From positions 40,783-104,782 of the forward strand of contig UQSF01000008.1 in assembly GCA_900543625.1 (NCBI GenBank): a stretch of DNA of 64,000 bases, written 5' to 3'. Position numbers and translations under genes: made by a program. This DNA is from an uncultured Eubacteriales bacterium. Its GTDB lineage: Bacteria > Bacillota > Clostridia > Oscillospirales > Oscillospiraceae. The notes beneath the pieces were generated by a model. It saw only the letters and a program-made list of their open reading frames with translations. It had not been told where the DNA came from and searched no databases. Below, piece after piece: positions 35,064-42,883 of this stretch (positions within the stretch are counted from its first letter, which is position 1; the number at the start of each line of letters is the position of its first letter).

Positions 35064-35449
35064 TGGAGGCGGTCTTTCGTGCAATGCTGATCGTGGTCGT
35101 TGCCGCTGCCGCCGCAGCCACGGTCTATAAGACCGTGCCGGGCATCTCGTTTTTGCTGAGCGCGGCGGCGGCGCTGCTGGCGCTGTTTTTGTGCGTCGGT
35201 CTGCTTGAGCCGCTGGCGGATTTCTTTCGTGATGCCATCGCGCTCAGCGATTTGTCCGGCGTCTACACCGGGCCGCTGCTCAAATGCATGACCATCAGCA
35301 TCCTGACCATGATTGGAGAGAGCCTCTGCAGGGACGCAGGACAGACTGCGGGCGCAGGTGCTGTACAGCTTGTCGGCGTTGCGGCGGCGCTCTATGCGGC
35401 GCTGCCGCTGCTGCGCACATTTCTGACCATGATCGGAGCGTGCCTATGA
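35063..35449 (+). CDS. spoIIIAD: stage III sporulation protein SpoIIIAD
   Basis: The 128-residue membrane protein of the SpoIIIAC/AD family has four hydrophobic segments and a conserved YTGPLLKCMTISILTMIGESLCRDAG-like core (its first 15 residues match well). It starts in TGATG overlap with spoIIIAC and ends in ATGA overlap with spoIIIAE. Confidence 0.93.
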   Translation: MEAVFRAMLIVVVAAAAAATVYKTVPGISFLLSAAAALLALFLCVGLLEPLADFFRDAIALSDLSGVYTGPLLKCMTISILTMIGESLCRDAGQTAGAGAVQLVGVAAALYAALPLLRTFLTMIGACL

Positions 35450-36555
35450 AGCGGTTTTTGCTTGCGCTGCTGGCGGCGCTGACGCTGGCGGCCGTATGTA
35501 CGCAGCCTGCATACGCCTATGACATTGCGTCCGAGCAGGCGGAGGCATTCGGCACGGCGGCACTGGAATCCGCGCTCCCGGCGCAGACGTATGACGCCTT
35601 CGGTGCACTGAGCGTCGCAGATGCCGCGCATACACGTCCACTGCTGCAAAAGCTCTGGGACTATGCGCTGCGTGAGGGCGGTGGAGCGCTGGCTTCGGCC
35701 GCGCGCAATGCGGCGCTGCTGCTTGCAGTCGTGTTTCTGGCGGCGCTGTGCGCGTCGCTGTCTGCAAGCGGTGCGTGCGCCAAGGTCACGCAGATGACCG
35801 GTGCGGTGGCAGTGGCTGCGCTGAGCGTCACCCATGTGACGTCCTGCATCACGGCCGGCAGCAGCGCGCTGACAACGCTGCGCGACTTTTCCAAGATTCT
35901 GCTGCCGAGTATGTGCGCCGCTGCGGCGGCAAGCGGGGCGGCGACGTCGGCAGCGGCAAAATATGCGGCGACATCGCTCTTTCTCGATATTCTGCTGTCG
36001 GCGGAGACGGCGGTGCTGCTGCCGATGCTCTATACATACGCGGGCACTGTCATCTGCGGCGCGGCGCTCGAGCAGGACGTGCTCACGGCGCTGAGCGCCC
36101 TGCTGCGCAAGGCGCTTCGGCTGCTGCTCATTGGCTTTGCCGCGGTGTTCACGCTCTATCTGTCGCTGACTGGCATCCTCACCGGCTCTGCGGATGCGGC
36201 TGCGGCCAAGGCCGTCAAAACCGCCGTCTCTGCGGCGCTGCCAGTCGTGGGCAGTATCGTGGCGGACGCTGCGGCGACCGTCACGGCAAGCGCTGCGATT
36301 TTGCGCGGCGGCATCGGCATCATCGGTGTCTTGAGTGTTGCCGCCGTGTGCGTCACGCCGTATTTGCAGCTTGCCGTGCACTATGCTTTGTATAAGCTTG
36401 CCGCCGGGATCGCGGAGTCATTTGCGGACAAGCGGGTCGGGCGGCTGATCGGCGGCTTTGCGGATGTGTACGGCTTCCTGCTCGGGATGGTCGGTGTGGC
36501 GTCGCTCATTTTGTTTCTCTCTATCGTATCAAGCATGAAGGCGGTGACAGGATGA
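35446..36555 (+). CDS. spoIIIAE: stage III sporulation protein SpoIIIAE
   Basis: The 369-residue multi-span membrane protein has an N-terminal signal/anchor (RFLLALLAALTLAAVCTQPAYA) followed by about seven hydrophobic helices, and ends in a LLGMVGVASLILFLS span. This matches the permease-like SpoIIIAE of the feeding-tube complex. The ATG at 35446 overlaps spoIIIAD. Upstream in-frame ATGs fall inside that gene. Confidence 0.93.
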   Translation: MKRFLLALLAALTLAAVCTQPAYAYDIASEQAEAFGTAALESALPAQTYDAFGALSVADAAHTRPLLQKLWDYALREGGGALASAARNAALLLAVVFLAALCASLSASGACAKVTQMTGAVAVAALSVTHVTSCITAGSSALTTLRDFSKILLPSMCAAAAASGAATSAAAKYAATSLFLDILLSAETAVLLPMLYTYAGTVICGAALEQDVLTALSALLRKALRLLLIGFAAVFTLYLSLTGILTGSADAAAAKAVKTAVSAALPVVGSIVADAAATVTASAAILRGGIGIIGVLSVAAVCVTPYLQLAVHYALYKLAAGIAESFADKRVGRLIGGFADVYGFLLGMVGVASLILFLSIVSSMKAVTG

Positions 36556-37037
36556 TGGAATCACTGCGCGCGTGGTTGCTGAGTCTCGCGGGCGCTGCGC
36601 TGCTGACGGCGCTTGCGGCCATGTTTCCGACGTCTGAGAGCCTGCGCCGCATCGTGAAGCTCATCGGCGGCGTTGCGCTGACGTGTCTGCTGTTTTCGCC
36701 GCTTGTGTCGTTTGATTATGACAGCTATGCCGCCGCGCTGCAGGACTGCCGCGTCTCGGTTTCAACAGACGGGGCGGTGTCCGACAGCGGTGAGCGCTTG
36801 CAGCGCACGGTCATAGAATCGGAGCTGCGCGCATATATATTGGACAAAGCCGCGCAGTCCGGCGTTTCGCTCGTCGATGCGCAGGTCACGCTGCAGTGGA
36901 GCACCGATGGCTACTGGTATCCGTATTCCGTCCGGCTGATCACTTCGGGCGCGGCGGAAAACAGCCGTCTGGCGCAGACCATTGAGGCCGATCTCGGCAT
37001 CCCGCGCGCGCGGCAGGAATGGAGCAGTACATCATGA
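36552..37037 (+). CDS. spoIIIAF: stage III sporulation protein SpoIIIAF
   Basis: The 161-residue protein has two N-terminal spans (LLSLAGAALLTALAAMF and LIGGVALTCLLFSPLV) and a soluble domain ending VEADLGIP-like (IEADLGIPRARQEW). It is shorter than B. subtilis SpoIIIAF (about 206). It overlaps spoIIIAE and spoIIIAG by 4 bp each. Confidence 0.9.
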   Translation: MMESLRAWLLSLAGAALLTALAAMFPTSESLRRIVKLIGGVALTCLLFSPLVSFDYDSYAAALQDCRVSVSTDGAVSDSGERLQRTVIESELRAYILDKAAQSGVSLVDAQVTLQWSTDGYWYPYSVRLITSGAAENSRLAQTIEADLGIPRARQEWSSTS

Positions 37038-37513
37038 ACACACGAAAACTCAGCGCATTTGCAGGCAAGTACAAATATGTGCTCATCATCCTGCTGGCGG
37101 GGCTGATCCTGCTCCTGCTGCCGGGCGGAAGCCGGACGAAGGCAGAACCGACAGCGGCGCAGCCGATTGACACGCAGATGCAGACCATCCAGACCGAGGA
37201 GCAGCGCCTTGCGCAGCTGCTGCGGCAGATCAGCGGCGCAGGTCAGGTGCAGGTACTGCTGTCATACCGCTGCTCGGCGGAGCGGGAGCTGGCGACGGAT
37301 GATTCCGGTCAGCCGGCCATCATTTCCGCCGGAGGCGGAGCACAGGCGGCGGTGGAGCTGCGCACGGTCAGCCCGCAGTATCTCGGCGCGGTCGTCGTCT
37401 GTGACGGTGCGGACGCGCCGCAGGTGCAGCTTGCCGTGACGCAGGCAGTGGCACAGTTTACCGGCCTGAGCACCGACCGCATCAGCGTGCTCAAAAAGCA
37501 GCCGGACGCGTGA
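37034..37513 (+). CDS. spoIIIAG: stage III sporulation protein SpoIIIAG
   Basis: The 159-residue product is taken from the ATG at 37034 (ATGA overlap). A start at 37019 is possible. One N-terminal span (YVLIILLAGLILLLLPGG) is followed by a ring-building domain with EEQRLAQLLRQISGAGQVQVLL and the C-terminal VTQAVAQFTGLSTDRISVL. SpoIIIAG forms the large ring in the forespore channel. At 159 residues it is much shorter than the B. subtilis protein (about 229). Confidence 0.93.
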   Translation: MNTRKLSAFAGKYKYVLIILLAGLILLLLPGGSRTKAEPTAAQPIDTQMQTIQTEEQRLAQLLRQISGAGQVQVLLSYRCSAERELATDDSGQPAIISAGGGAQAAVELRTVSPQYLGAVVVCDGADAPQVQLAVTQAVAQFTGLSTDRISVLKKQPDA

Positions 37514-37536
37514 TCTGAAATAATGGGAGGGCAGCT

Positions 37537-38088
37537 ATGAAAAAAACCAAGCGGAACGTTGCGATCATCGTGGTGCTGCTGTTTGTGTGCGCCGCGGTCT
37601 ATTTCAACTGGTCGTACAATGCGCAGTGGGGCAGTGCGGACGCCGAAATGGCCGCTGCCGAGGACGCTGCCATGGCGGCGGCCAATGCGGACGGGGAGGC
37701 CGCCGCAGCCTCGGCGTCGACCGATGATTATTTCGCCAAGGCGCGCCTGACGCGCCAGCAGTCGCGCGACGAAGCGCTGTCGCTGCTCAAGTCGGCATCG
37801 ACCGCCGAAGATGCCTCGCAGGAGACGATCGACAGCGCCATGCGCGCCATCTCCGCCATGGCGAGCGACTCCATGACGGAGACGCAGATCGAAAATCTCC
37901 TGCTCGCCAAGGACTTTTCCGAGTGCGTGGTCTATATCACGGAGGAGGGCATCACGGTCGCCGTCCCTGCGCCGGCGGACGGCCTGAGCACGGCGCAGGT
38001 CGCAACGATCACGGATGTCATCGTCAGCGAGACGGACTACACCGCGCCGCAGATCAAGGTCATTGAGGTCAAAGCGGACGCACAGTAA
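37537..38088 (+). CDS. spoIIIAH: stage III sporulation protein SpoIIIAH
   Basis: The 183-residue product has an N-terminal span (VAIIVVLLFVCAAVYF), an Ala/Glu-rich linker and an EscJ/PrgK-like domain with LTRQQSRDEALSLLKS and the ending ITDVIVSETDYTAPQIKVIEV. SpoIIIAH contacts forespore SpoIIQ. The linker is short compared with B. subtilis (218 residues). It follows GGGAGG and is last in the operon. Confidence 0.93.
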   Translation: MKKTKRNVAIIVVLLFVCAAVYFNWSYNAQWGSADAEMAAAEDAAMAAANADGEAAAASASTDDYFAKARLTRQQSRDEALSLLKSASTAEDASQETIDSAMRAISAMASDSMTETQIENLLLAKDFSECVVYITEEGITVAVPAPADGLSTAQVATITDVIVSETDYTAPQIKVIEVKADAQ

Positions 38089-38098
38089 TATGCCAATC

Positions 38099-38128
38099 GC
38101 CCCGTTCGTTTGAACGGGGCATATTTTT
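38099..38128 (+). terminator. rho-independent terminator of the spoIIIA operon
   Basis: The 9-bp stem GCCCCGTTC/GAACGGGGC with a GTTT loop is followed by ATATTTTT. Confidence 0.93.
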
Positions 38129-38208
38129 CGCACCAGAACATGACACATAATCCAGCATAATGGCGCGACTGCCTAATCATGGTTAGTTAAATTTTTTTGA
38201 TATTTCTG

Positions 38209-38237
38209 TTGACCAAAAACAGCGAAATGTGTATACT
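38209..38237 (+). promoter_or_regulatory. promoter of the CHAP-SLH gene
   Basis: TTGACC (38209-38214) and TATACT (38232-38237) are 17 bp apart. An AT-rich stretch (38183-38205) lies just upstream and could act as an UP element. Confidence 0.85.
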
Positions 38238-38246
38238 GAATCCTAA

Positions 38247-38308
38247 GTAAACGCGGCGTTTTCCGGCGCGCTTTTTGTGCACGCCCGGTCAAAAAAATGC
38301 GCGTTTAC
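38247..38308 (+). promoter_or_regulatory. structured 5' leader of the CHAP-SLH mRNA
   Basis: GTAAACGCG (38247-38255) pairs perfectly with CGCGTTTAC (38300-38308), enclosing 44 nt that can form a further GGCGT/ACGCC stem. The structure starts about 5 nt after the predicted transcript start and ends 26 nt before the start codon. It matches no riboswitch I know. Confidence 0.5.
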
Positions 38309-38334
38309 AGAGCTTTTTAGAAAGAAGATGACAT

Positions 38335-40380
38335 ATGAAAAGACGTGTTCTTTGTCTCATCCTCGCTGTGATCATGGTCGCCTGTCTGCTGCCGACGGCG
38401 GCCTTTGCCTCGACCAACGGCAAAACAGCGGACGATGCGATCAACTGGGTCAGAAGCCTGAACGGACAAACCGTTGGCAGCGGCGAGTGTGTGGCGCTGA
38501 TCTATGCCTACTACTCCTACCTCGGCCAGACGTCCCCGGGCGGCGATGGCAAGGATTACTGGACGAATAACCTCCCCGCTGGCTGGACGAGAATTCCCAA
38601 TGCCCAGCCGCAGAAGGGTGACATTCTGGTCTACGGATGGTCTGCCAAAAATCCGGCTGGCCATGTCGCGATCTATGAATCGGACTACAGCACCTGGCAC
38701 CAGAATTTTGGCAGCGCGCGCTATGTAACCCAGGTCACGTTCAGATACAATTCATTTGATAATCCGTATCTCGGCGTCATCCGCCCGGACTTCTCGAGCG
38801 CAACACCGACTCCGTCCTACGCCGATATCGGCACAAACGTCTACCGTTACCTCATCCGCACGGACGGCTGGAAGCACATCGGCACGCACTATGGCTCCAA
38901 TAACTACGTGACGATCAGCGCGGCCAACACCGGCGACCCGGAGCAGATCTGGAAGTTTATCCGTCAGGGCGACGGCAGCTACTATATTCAGAATATGTAC
39001 AGTGATTGGTACCTCACCTATGAGGGCAATTGTGTCCAGCAGGCAAAGGTCACGGTCTCTTGGCTCAACACGAATAAGGCATCGCGTTTCCAGTGGTACA
39101 TCTATGATAGAAACGGAACATTCCAGCTGGTTCCGAAAGACTCCGTGACCGCCGGGACGTGGCTCGTGCTCGACTGCACAGGAAACTATCAGACCGCCGG
39201 AACACAGATGGAGCTGTATCCGAACTGGTCAGGCGCCGCACAGATCTTCAGCCTCTATCCCGTGGACTATCAGAAGCCGGCCGCGCCTCCCAAAGTGGAG
39301 ATCACGGTGCCGGAAGTGGTCACTGTGGGCGAGGAAGTTAAAATCAGCTGGACGGCGAGCCCGCTTCGGGACAAATATGATCAGCGAGAATACTGTGTGA
39401 CCGTAGAGGGCGGCGGATCCAAAAAAGTTATTTATACGACCGACACAAGTGTTTCAGTGACAATAAAAAGACGCGAACTGCATTGCAATGTGACAGTAGA
39501 GTCATGCAACACAAAGTATGCCAACTATAGTTCAAGCTCCTATGCAACTTTCAAATGCGTCGAGGCGCATGAGCACAGTTACACTGCTGTTGTGACCGCG
39601 CCGACCTGCACGGAAAAGGGCTACACGACGCACACCTGCTCCTGCGGCGACAGTTATGTGGACACTTACACCGACGCGCTCGGCCACGCATGGGACAGCG
39701 GTAAGGTGACCAAGCAGCCGACCGCGACGGAGACCGGCGTCAGAACCTATACCTGCACGCGCTGCAGCGCGACCAAGACGGAAACCATCCCGGCCACCGG
39801 TAGCGTTGACGTGACGGAGATGTTCACCGACGTGACGAAAAACTGGGCGTACCCCGGCATCCAGTACTGCGTGACGCACGGCATTATGGGCGGCATGGGC
39901 GACGGCACGTTTGCCCCGACCGGCACGACGACGCGCGCGCAGATCGTGCAGATCCTCTATAACCTCGAGGGCACGCCGGCGGTGAGCGGCACGACGCCGT
40001 TTACCGACCTGACCGCGAACTGGTACAAGCCCGCCATCCTCTGGGCGTACCAGAACAATGTGGTCGCGGGCACATCGCCGACCACGTTTGACCCCGATGG
40101 GCCCGTCACGCGCGAGCAGATCGCAGTCATCCTCACGCAGTACATGTTCCATGTCCTAAAGATGGAGCGCACGTGGACGCCCGCCGACCTGAGCACGTTC
40201 CCGGACGGCGCGCAGGTGAGCGGCTGGGCGAAGGAGGCTATGCAGGACGCGGTCGCGCTCGGCCTCATCAACGGCACCAAGGCGCCTGACGGCTTGGTCT
40301 ACCTCGACCCGCAGGGCAGCGCCGCCCGCCAGCAGGTCGCGACGATCCTGATGAACTTCTGCCAGAACGTGAAGAAGTAA
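38335..40380 (+). CDS. secreted CHAP-domain hydrolase with ricin-like and S-layer homology domains
   Basis: The 681-residue secreted protein has a signal peptide (residues 1-25, cleavage near AFA-S). A CHAP amidase/endopeptidase domain follows with C52 (GSGECVALIY) and H110 (AGHVAIYE). Next come a ricin-type beta-trefoil-like region (about 160-320, EQIWKFIRQGDGSYYIQN), an Ig/FnIII-like segment (about 325-405) and a Cys-rich repeat (HTCSCGDSYVDTYTDALGHAW, 430-495). Three SLH domains (about 505-681) would tether it to secondary wall polymers. It probably cleaves peptidoglycan at the cell surface. Codon use is less GC-biased in the middle domains. It lies between the usually adjacent spoIIIA and asp23-nusB blocks. 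Confidence 0.9.
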   Translation: MKRRVLCLILAVIMVACLLPTAAFASTNGKTADDAINWVRSLNGQTVGSGECVALIYAYYSYLGQTSPGGDGKDYWTNNLPAGWTRIPNAQPQKGDILVYGWSAKNPAGHVAIYESDYSTWHQNFGSARYVTQVTFRYNSFDNPYLGVIRPDFSSATPTPSYADIGTNVYRYLIRTDGWKHIGTHYGSNNYVTISAANTGDPEQIWKFIRQGDGSYYIQNMYSDWYLTYEGNCVQQAKVTVSWLNTNKASRFQWYIYDRNGTFQLVPKDSVTAGTWLVLDCTGNYQTAGTQMELYPNWSGAAQIFSLYPVDYQKPAAPPKVEITVPEVVTVGEEVKISWTASPLRDKYDQREYCVTVEGGGSKKVIYTTDTSVSVTIKRRELHCNVTVESCNTKYANYSSSSYATFKCVEAHEHSYTAVVTAPTCTEKGYTTHTCSCGDSYVDTYTDALGHAWDSGKVTKQPTATETGVRTYTCTRCSATKTETIPATGSVDVTEMFTDVTKNWAYPGIQYCVTHGIMGGMGDGTFAPTGTTTRAQIVQILYNLEGTPAVSGTTPFTDLTANWYKPAILWAYQNNVVAGTSPTTFDPDGPVTREQIAVILTQYMFHVLKMERTWTPADLSTFPDGAQVSGWAKEAMQDAVALGLINGTKAPDGLVYLDPQGSAARQQVATILMNFCQNVKK

Positions 40381-40398
40381 CATAACAGCATTTTTCGC

Positions 40399-40434
40399 AG
40401 ATGCGCCCCGGAATGCACCGGGGTGCATCTTTTT
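40399..40434 (+). terminator. rho-independent terminator
   Basis: The 13-bp stem (one G-T pair) AGATGCGCCCCGG/CCGGGGTGCATCT is followed by TTTT. Confidence 0.92.
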
Positions 40435-40462
40435 GCGCTGCTGAAAACATTTTGCTTTCTTT

Positions 40463-40489
40463 TTGCCGCTGTACGTGGTACACTATAAT
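40463..40489 (+). promoter_or_regulatory. promoter of the asp23-nusB cluster
   Basis: TATAAT at 40484-40489 is preceded by TTGCCG at 40463-40468 with a short 15-bp spacer. The -10 lies in the loop of an inverted repeat GTACA-N6-TGTAC (40478-40493), which could be an operator. Confidence 0.55.
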
Positions 40490-40517
40490 GTACAATTTTA
40501 TCAGGAGGTATTTTTCT

Positions 40518-40880
40518 ATGCCGGAAAATTATATTACTTGCCAGGATGAAAAGGGCAGCATCAATATCTCTGAGGACGTCGTTGCCGCGATGGTGCGCGC
40601 AGCGATCACGGAAGTGGACGGCGTCGCCGGGATCGCGACCTCTGCCGGGACGGAGCTGGCCGAGCTGCTCGGCATCAAGTCCGCCGCCAAGGGCATCAAG
40701 GTGCAGATCGTCGACGGCACGATGACGGTCGACACGATCATCACGGTGCGCTATGGCTGCAGCGTTGTGGCCGTTGCCAGAGCGGTGCAGGAGTCCGTCA
40801 CGAGCGCGGTGGAGTCCATGACCGGTATCGGCAAGCCCATCGTCAACGTGCACGTGTCCGGCGTGGCGTTTGACAAATAA
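40518..40880 (+). CDS. Asp23/Gls24 family envelope stress protein
   Basis: The 120-residue Asp23-domain protein has INISEDVVAAMVRAAITEVDGVAG near the N-terminus, then VDTIITVRYGCSVVAVARAVQ and the C-terminal IVNVHVSGVAFDK. Asp23 proteins in Firmicutes sit beneath the membrane and respond to cell-wall stress. The gene is commonly first in the nusB cluster. The ATG at 40518 follows AGGAGG. A longer upstream frame crosses the terminator and promoter and is rejected. Confidence 0.93.
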   Translation: MPENYITCQDEKGSINISEDVVAAMVRAAITEVDGVAGIATSAGTELAELLGIKSAAKGIKVQIVDGTMTVDTIITVRYGCSVVAVARAVQESVTSAVESMTGIGKPIVNVHVSGVAFDK

Positions 40881-40901
40881 GGAAAAGCAGGAGAAATCAC
40901 T

Positions 40902-41441
40902 ATGACAAGAACGGTTGCGCGTGAGATCGCGATCCAGCTCAGCTTTGCCGCGCAGCTCGCCGGGGAGGACGCCCGCGAGACGGCGGATGCATTTTTCAGC
41001 CGGGAGTATTTTGCGACACTGGCGGAGGAAGATCCGCTGTTCCGGGAGTATCCGGACGATACGCAGCTTGACTACATCCGCCGGCTGACCGGCTTGGTCT
41101 ATGACCATATGTACGAGCTCAACCACATGATCGAGAAATATGCCCGCGGCTGGCGGCTTGAGCGCATCTCGCGCACCGCTGCGGCGATCATGCGCTGCGC
41201 CATGTGCGAGATCCTTTATATGGACGATGTGCCGAATGCCGCTGCGATCAACGAGGCGGTGCAGCTTGCCAAGGGCTATGAAGAGCCGGAGACGGTCGCA
41301 TTCATCAACGGCGTGCTCGGAAGCTTTGTGCGCGGTGAGCTTGCGCAGGAAGCAGAGCCCACCGCAGAGGCGGAAGCAGTGCCCTCCGAGACGCCGGGCG
41401 AGGTGCTCGCTCCGTCGGAAGAAGGCTGCACAGAAGGCTGA
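40902..41441 (+). CDS. nusB: transcription antitermination factor NusB
   Basis: The 179-residue RNA-binding factor for rRNA antitermination has TVAREIAIQLSFA at the start, RISRTAAAIMRCAMCEILYMDD and AINEAVQLAKGY, typical NusB helices, then NGVLG. An acidic, Pro/Glu-rich C-terminal tail of about 35 residues extends beyond the usual length (about 140). One base separates its stop codon from the xseA start codon. Confidence 0.93.
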   Translation: MTRTVAREIAIQLSFAAQLAGEDARETADAFFSREYFATLAEEDPLFREYPDDTQLDYIRRLTGLVYDHMYELNHMIEKYARGWRLERISRTAAAIMRCAMCEILYMDDVPNAAAINEAVQLAKGYEEPETVAFINGVLGSFVRGELAQEAEPTAEAEAVPSETPGEVLAPSEEGCTEG

Positions 41442-41442
41442 A

Positions 41443-42672
41443 ATGGAGCGTACATCCTTTACCGTCACAGAACTCAATGCCCATATTAAGCAGCTTCTGG
41501 ACGCTGATATGCTGCTCGGAAACGTCTGCGTGACGGGCGAACTGTCAAACTATAAGGTCTATCCGTCCGGACACCACTACTTCACGCTCAAGGATGCCGA
41601 GAGCAGCCTGCGCTGCGTGATGTTTCGCAGCAGCGCACAGTCACTGCGCTTTCGTCCGGCGAGCGGCATGAGTGTGGCAGCGGTCGGGCGCATCGCGGTC
41701 TATCCGCGCGACGGCGCGTATCAGCTCTATTGCACGCGGTTGATCCCCGGCGGTGTCGGCGATTTGTATGCTGCTTACGAGCAGCTCAAAGAACAGCTGC
41801 AAAAAGAGGGACTGTTTGACCGCGCACACAAAAAACCGCTGCCGCAGTTTCCGCAGCGGATCGCCGTGATCACGTCGTCCGCCGGTGCGGCGGTGCGCGA
41901 TATCATCCGCGTGCTCGGCAAGCGCTGGCCGGCCAGTGAGGTCGTGCTGCTGCCCGTGCGCGTTCAGGGTGCGGAAGCTCCGGCGGAGATCGCCGGGGCG
42001 ATTCGTTATGCCAACCGCTATCAGGTGGGTGATCTCATCATCACCGGGCGCGGCGGCGGCTCGATCGAGGACCTGTGGGCGTTTAATGACGAGCGCGTTG
42101 CGCGCGCGATCTATGACTCGGACATTCCGGTCATCTCTGCCGTCGGTCACGAGCCGGATGTGACAATCTCGGACTTTGTGGCTGACCTGCGCGCGGCGAC
42201 ACCGTCCAATGCGGCGGAGCTTGCCGTGCCGAATACGGAGGATCTGCGCGAGACGCTGCGCAGCTATGACGTCCGCATGACGCAGGCGATGCGCAAGCAG
42301 ATGACGCAGCGCCGCACCGCGCTGGAGAATTTGGCCGGCCGGCGCGTTTTGCAGTCTCCGGCGGCGTATTTTGATCTCCGGCGGGTGGAGCTTGACTATA
42401 CCCGCAGCCGCCTGATCGCGGCGGGGGAACGCTATCTTGCCTCACGCAGGCAGACCTTTGCACAATGCGCGGCGGCGCTTGATGCGATGAGTCCGCTCAA
42501 GGTGCTCGGCCGCGGCTATGCCGTGGCGTCGGATGCAGCCGGGACGGTCCTCCGCTCGGCAGGACAGGTTCAGCCCGGAGATGCGATCCGCGTACAGCTT
42601 CAGGATGGTGCGCTGCACTGCACCGTGAACAACAGGGAGGAAGCACATGGCAAAACAGAAACTGACCTTTGA
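41443..42672 (+). CDS. xseA: exodeoxyribonuclease VII large subunit
   Basis: The 409-residue product has an N-terminal OB-fold (SFTVTELNAHIKQLLDAD, GELSNYKVYPSGHHYFTLKD) and the catalytic core with IAVITSSAGAAVRDI, GRGGGSIEDLWAFNDE and AVGHEPDVTISDFVADLRAATPSNAAE. The C-terminal LKVLGRGYAV segment is also present. It starts at ATG 41443 right after nusB and overlaps xseB by 26 bp. Confidence 0.97.
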   Translation: MERTSFTVTELNAHIKQLLDADMLLGNVCVTGELSNYKVYPSGHHYFTLKDAESSLRCVMFRSSAQSLRFRPASGMSVAAVGRIAVYPRDGAYQLYCTRLIPGGVGDLYAAYEQLKEQLQKEGLFDRAHKKPLPQFPQRIAVITSSAGAAVRDIIRVLGKRWPASEVVLLPVRVQGAEAPAEIAGAIRYANRYQVGDLIITGRGGGSIEDLWAFNDERVARAIYDSDIPVISAVGHEPDVTISDFVADLRAATPSNAAELAVPNTEDLRETLRSYDVRMTQAMRKQMTQRRTALENLAGRRVLQSPAAYFDLRRVELDYTRSRLIAAGERYLASRRQTFAQCAAALDAMSPLKVLGRGYAVASDAAGTVLRSAGQVQPGDAIRVQLQDGALHCTVNNREEAHGKTETDL

Positions 42673-42880
42673 AGCGTCCATGCAGCGGCTGGACGAGATC
42701 GTCAAGCAGCTGGAAAAGGGCGATGTGCCGCTCGATGCGTCGCTGGCGCTGTTCGAGGAGGGCTCGCACCTGCTCAAAACCTGCAATGCGCTGCTCGACA
42801 CCGCTGAGCAGAAGGTCGTGCAGCTGAAAAAAGGGAGTGACGGTGCGCCCGTCGAGCTTCCGTTTGAAACAGAGGAATGA
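42647..42880 (+). CDS. xseB: exodeoxyribonuclease VII small subunit
   Basis: The 77-residue product has LTFEASMQRLDEIVKQLEKGDVPLD and SLALFEEGSHLLKTC, the conserved XseB helices (first 20 residues of each diagnostic). It starts within the end of xseA after AGGGAGG, and ispA begins 3 bp after its stop. Confidence 0.96.
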   Translation: MAKQKLTFEASMQRLDEIVKQLEKGDVPLDASLALFEEGSHLLKTCNALLDTAEQKVVQLKKGSDGAPVELPFETEE

Positions 42881-42883
42881 CGC

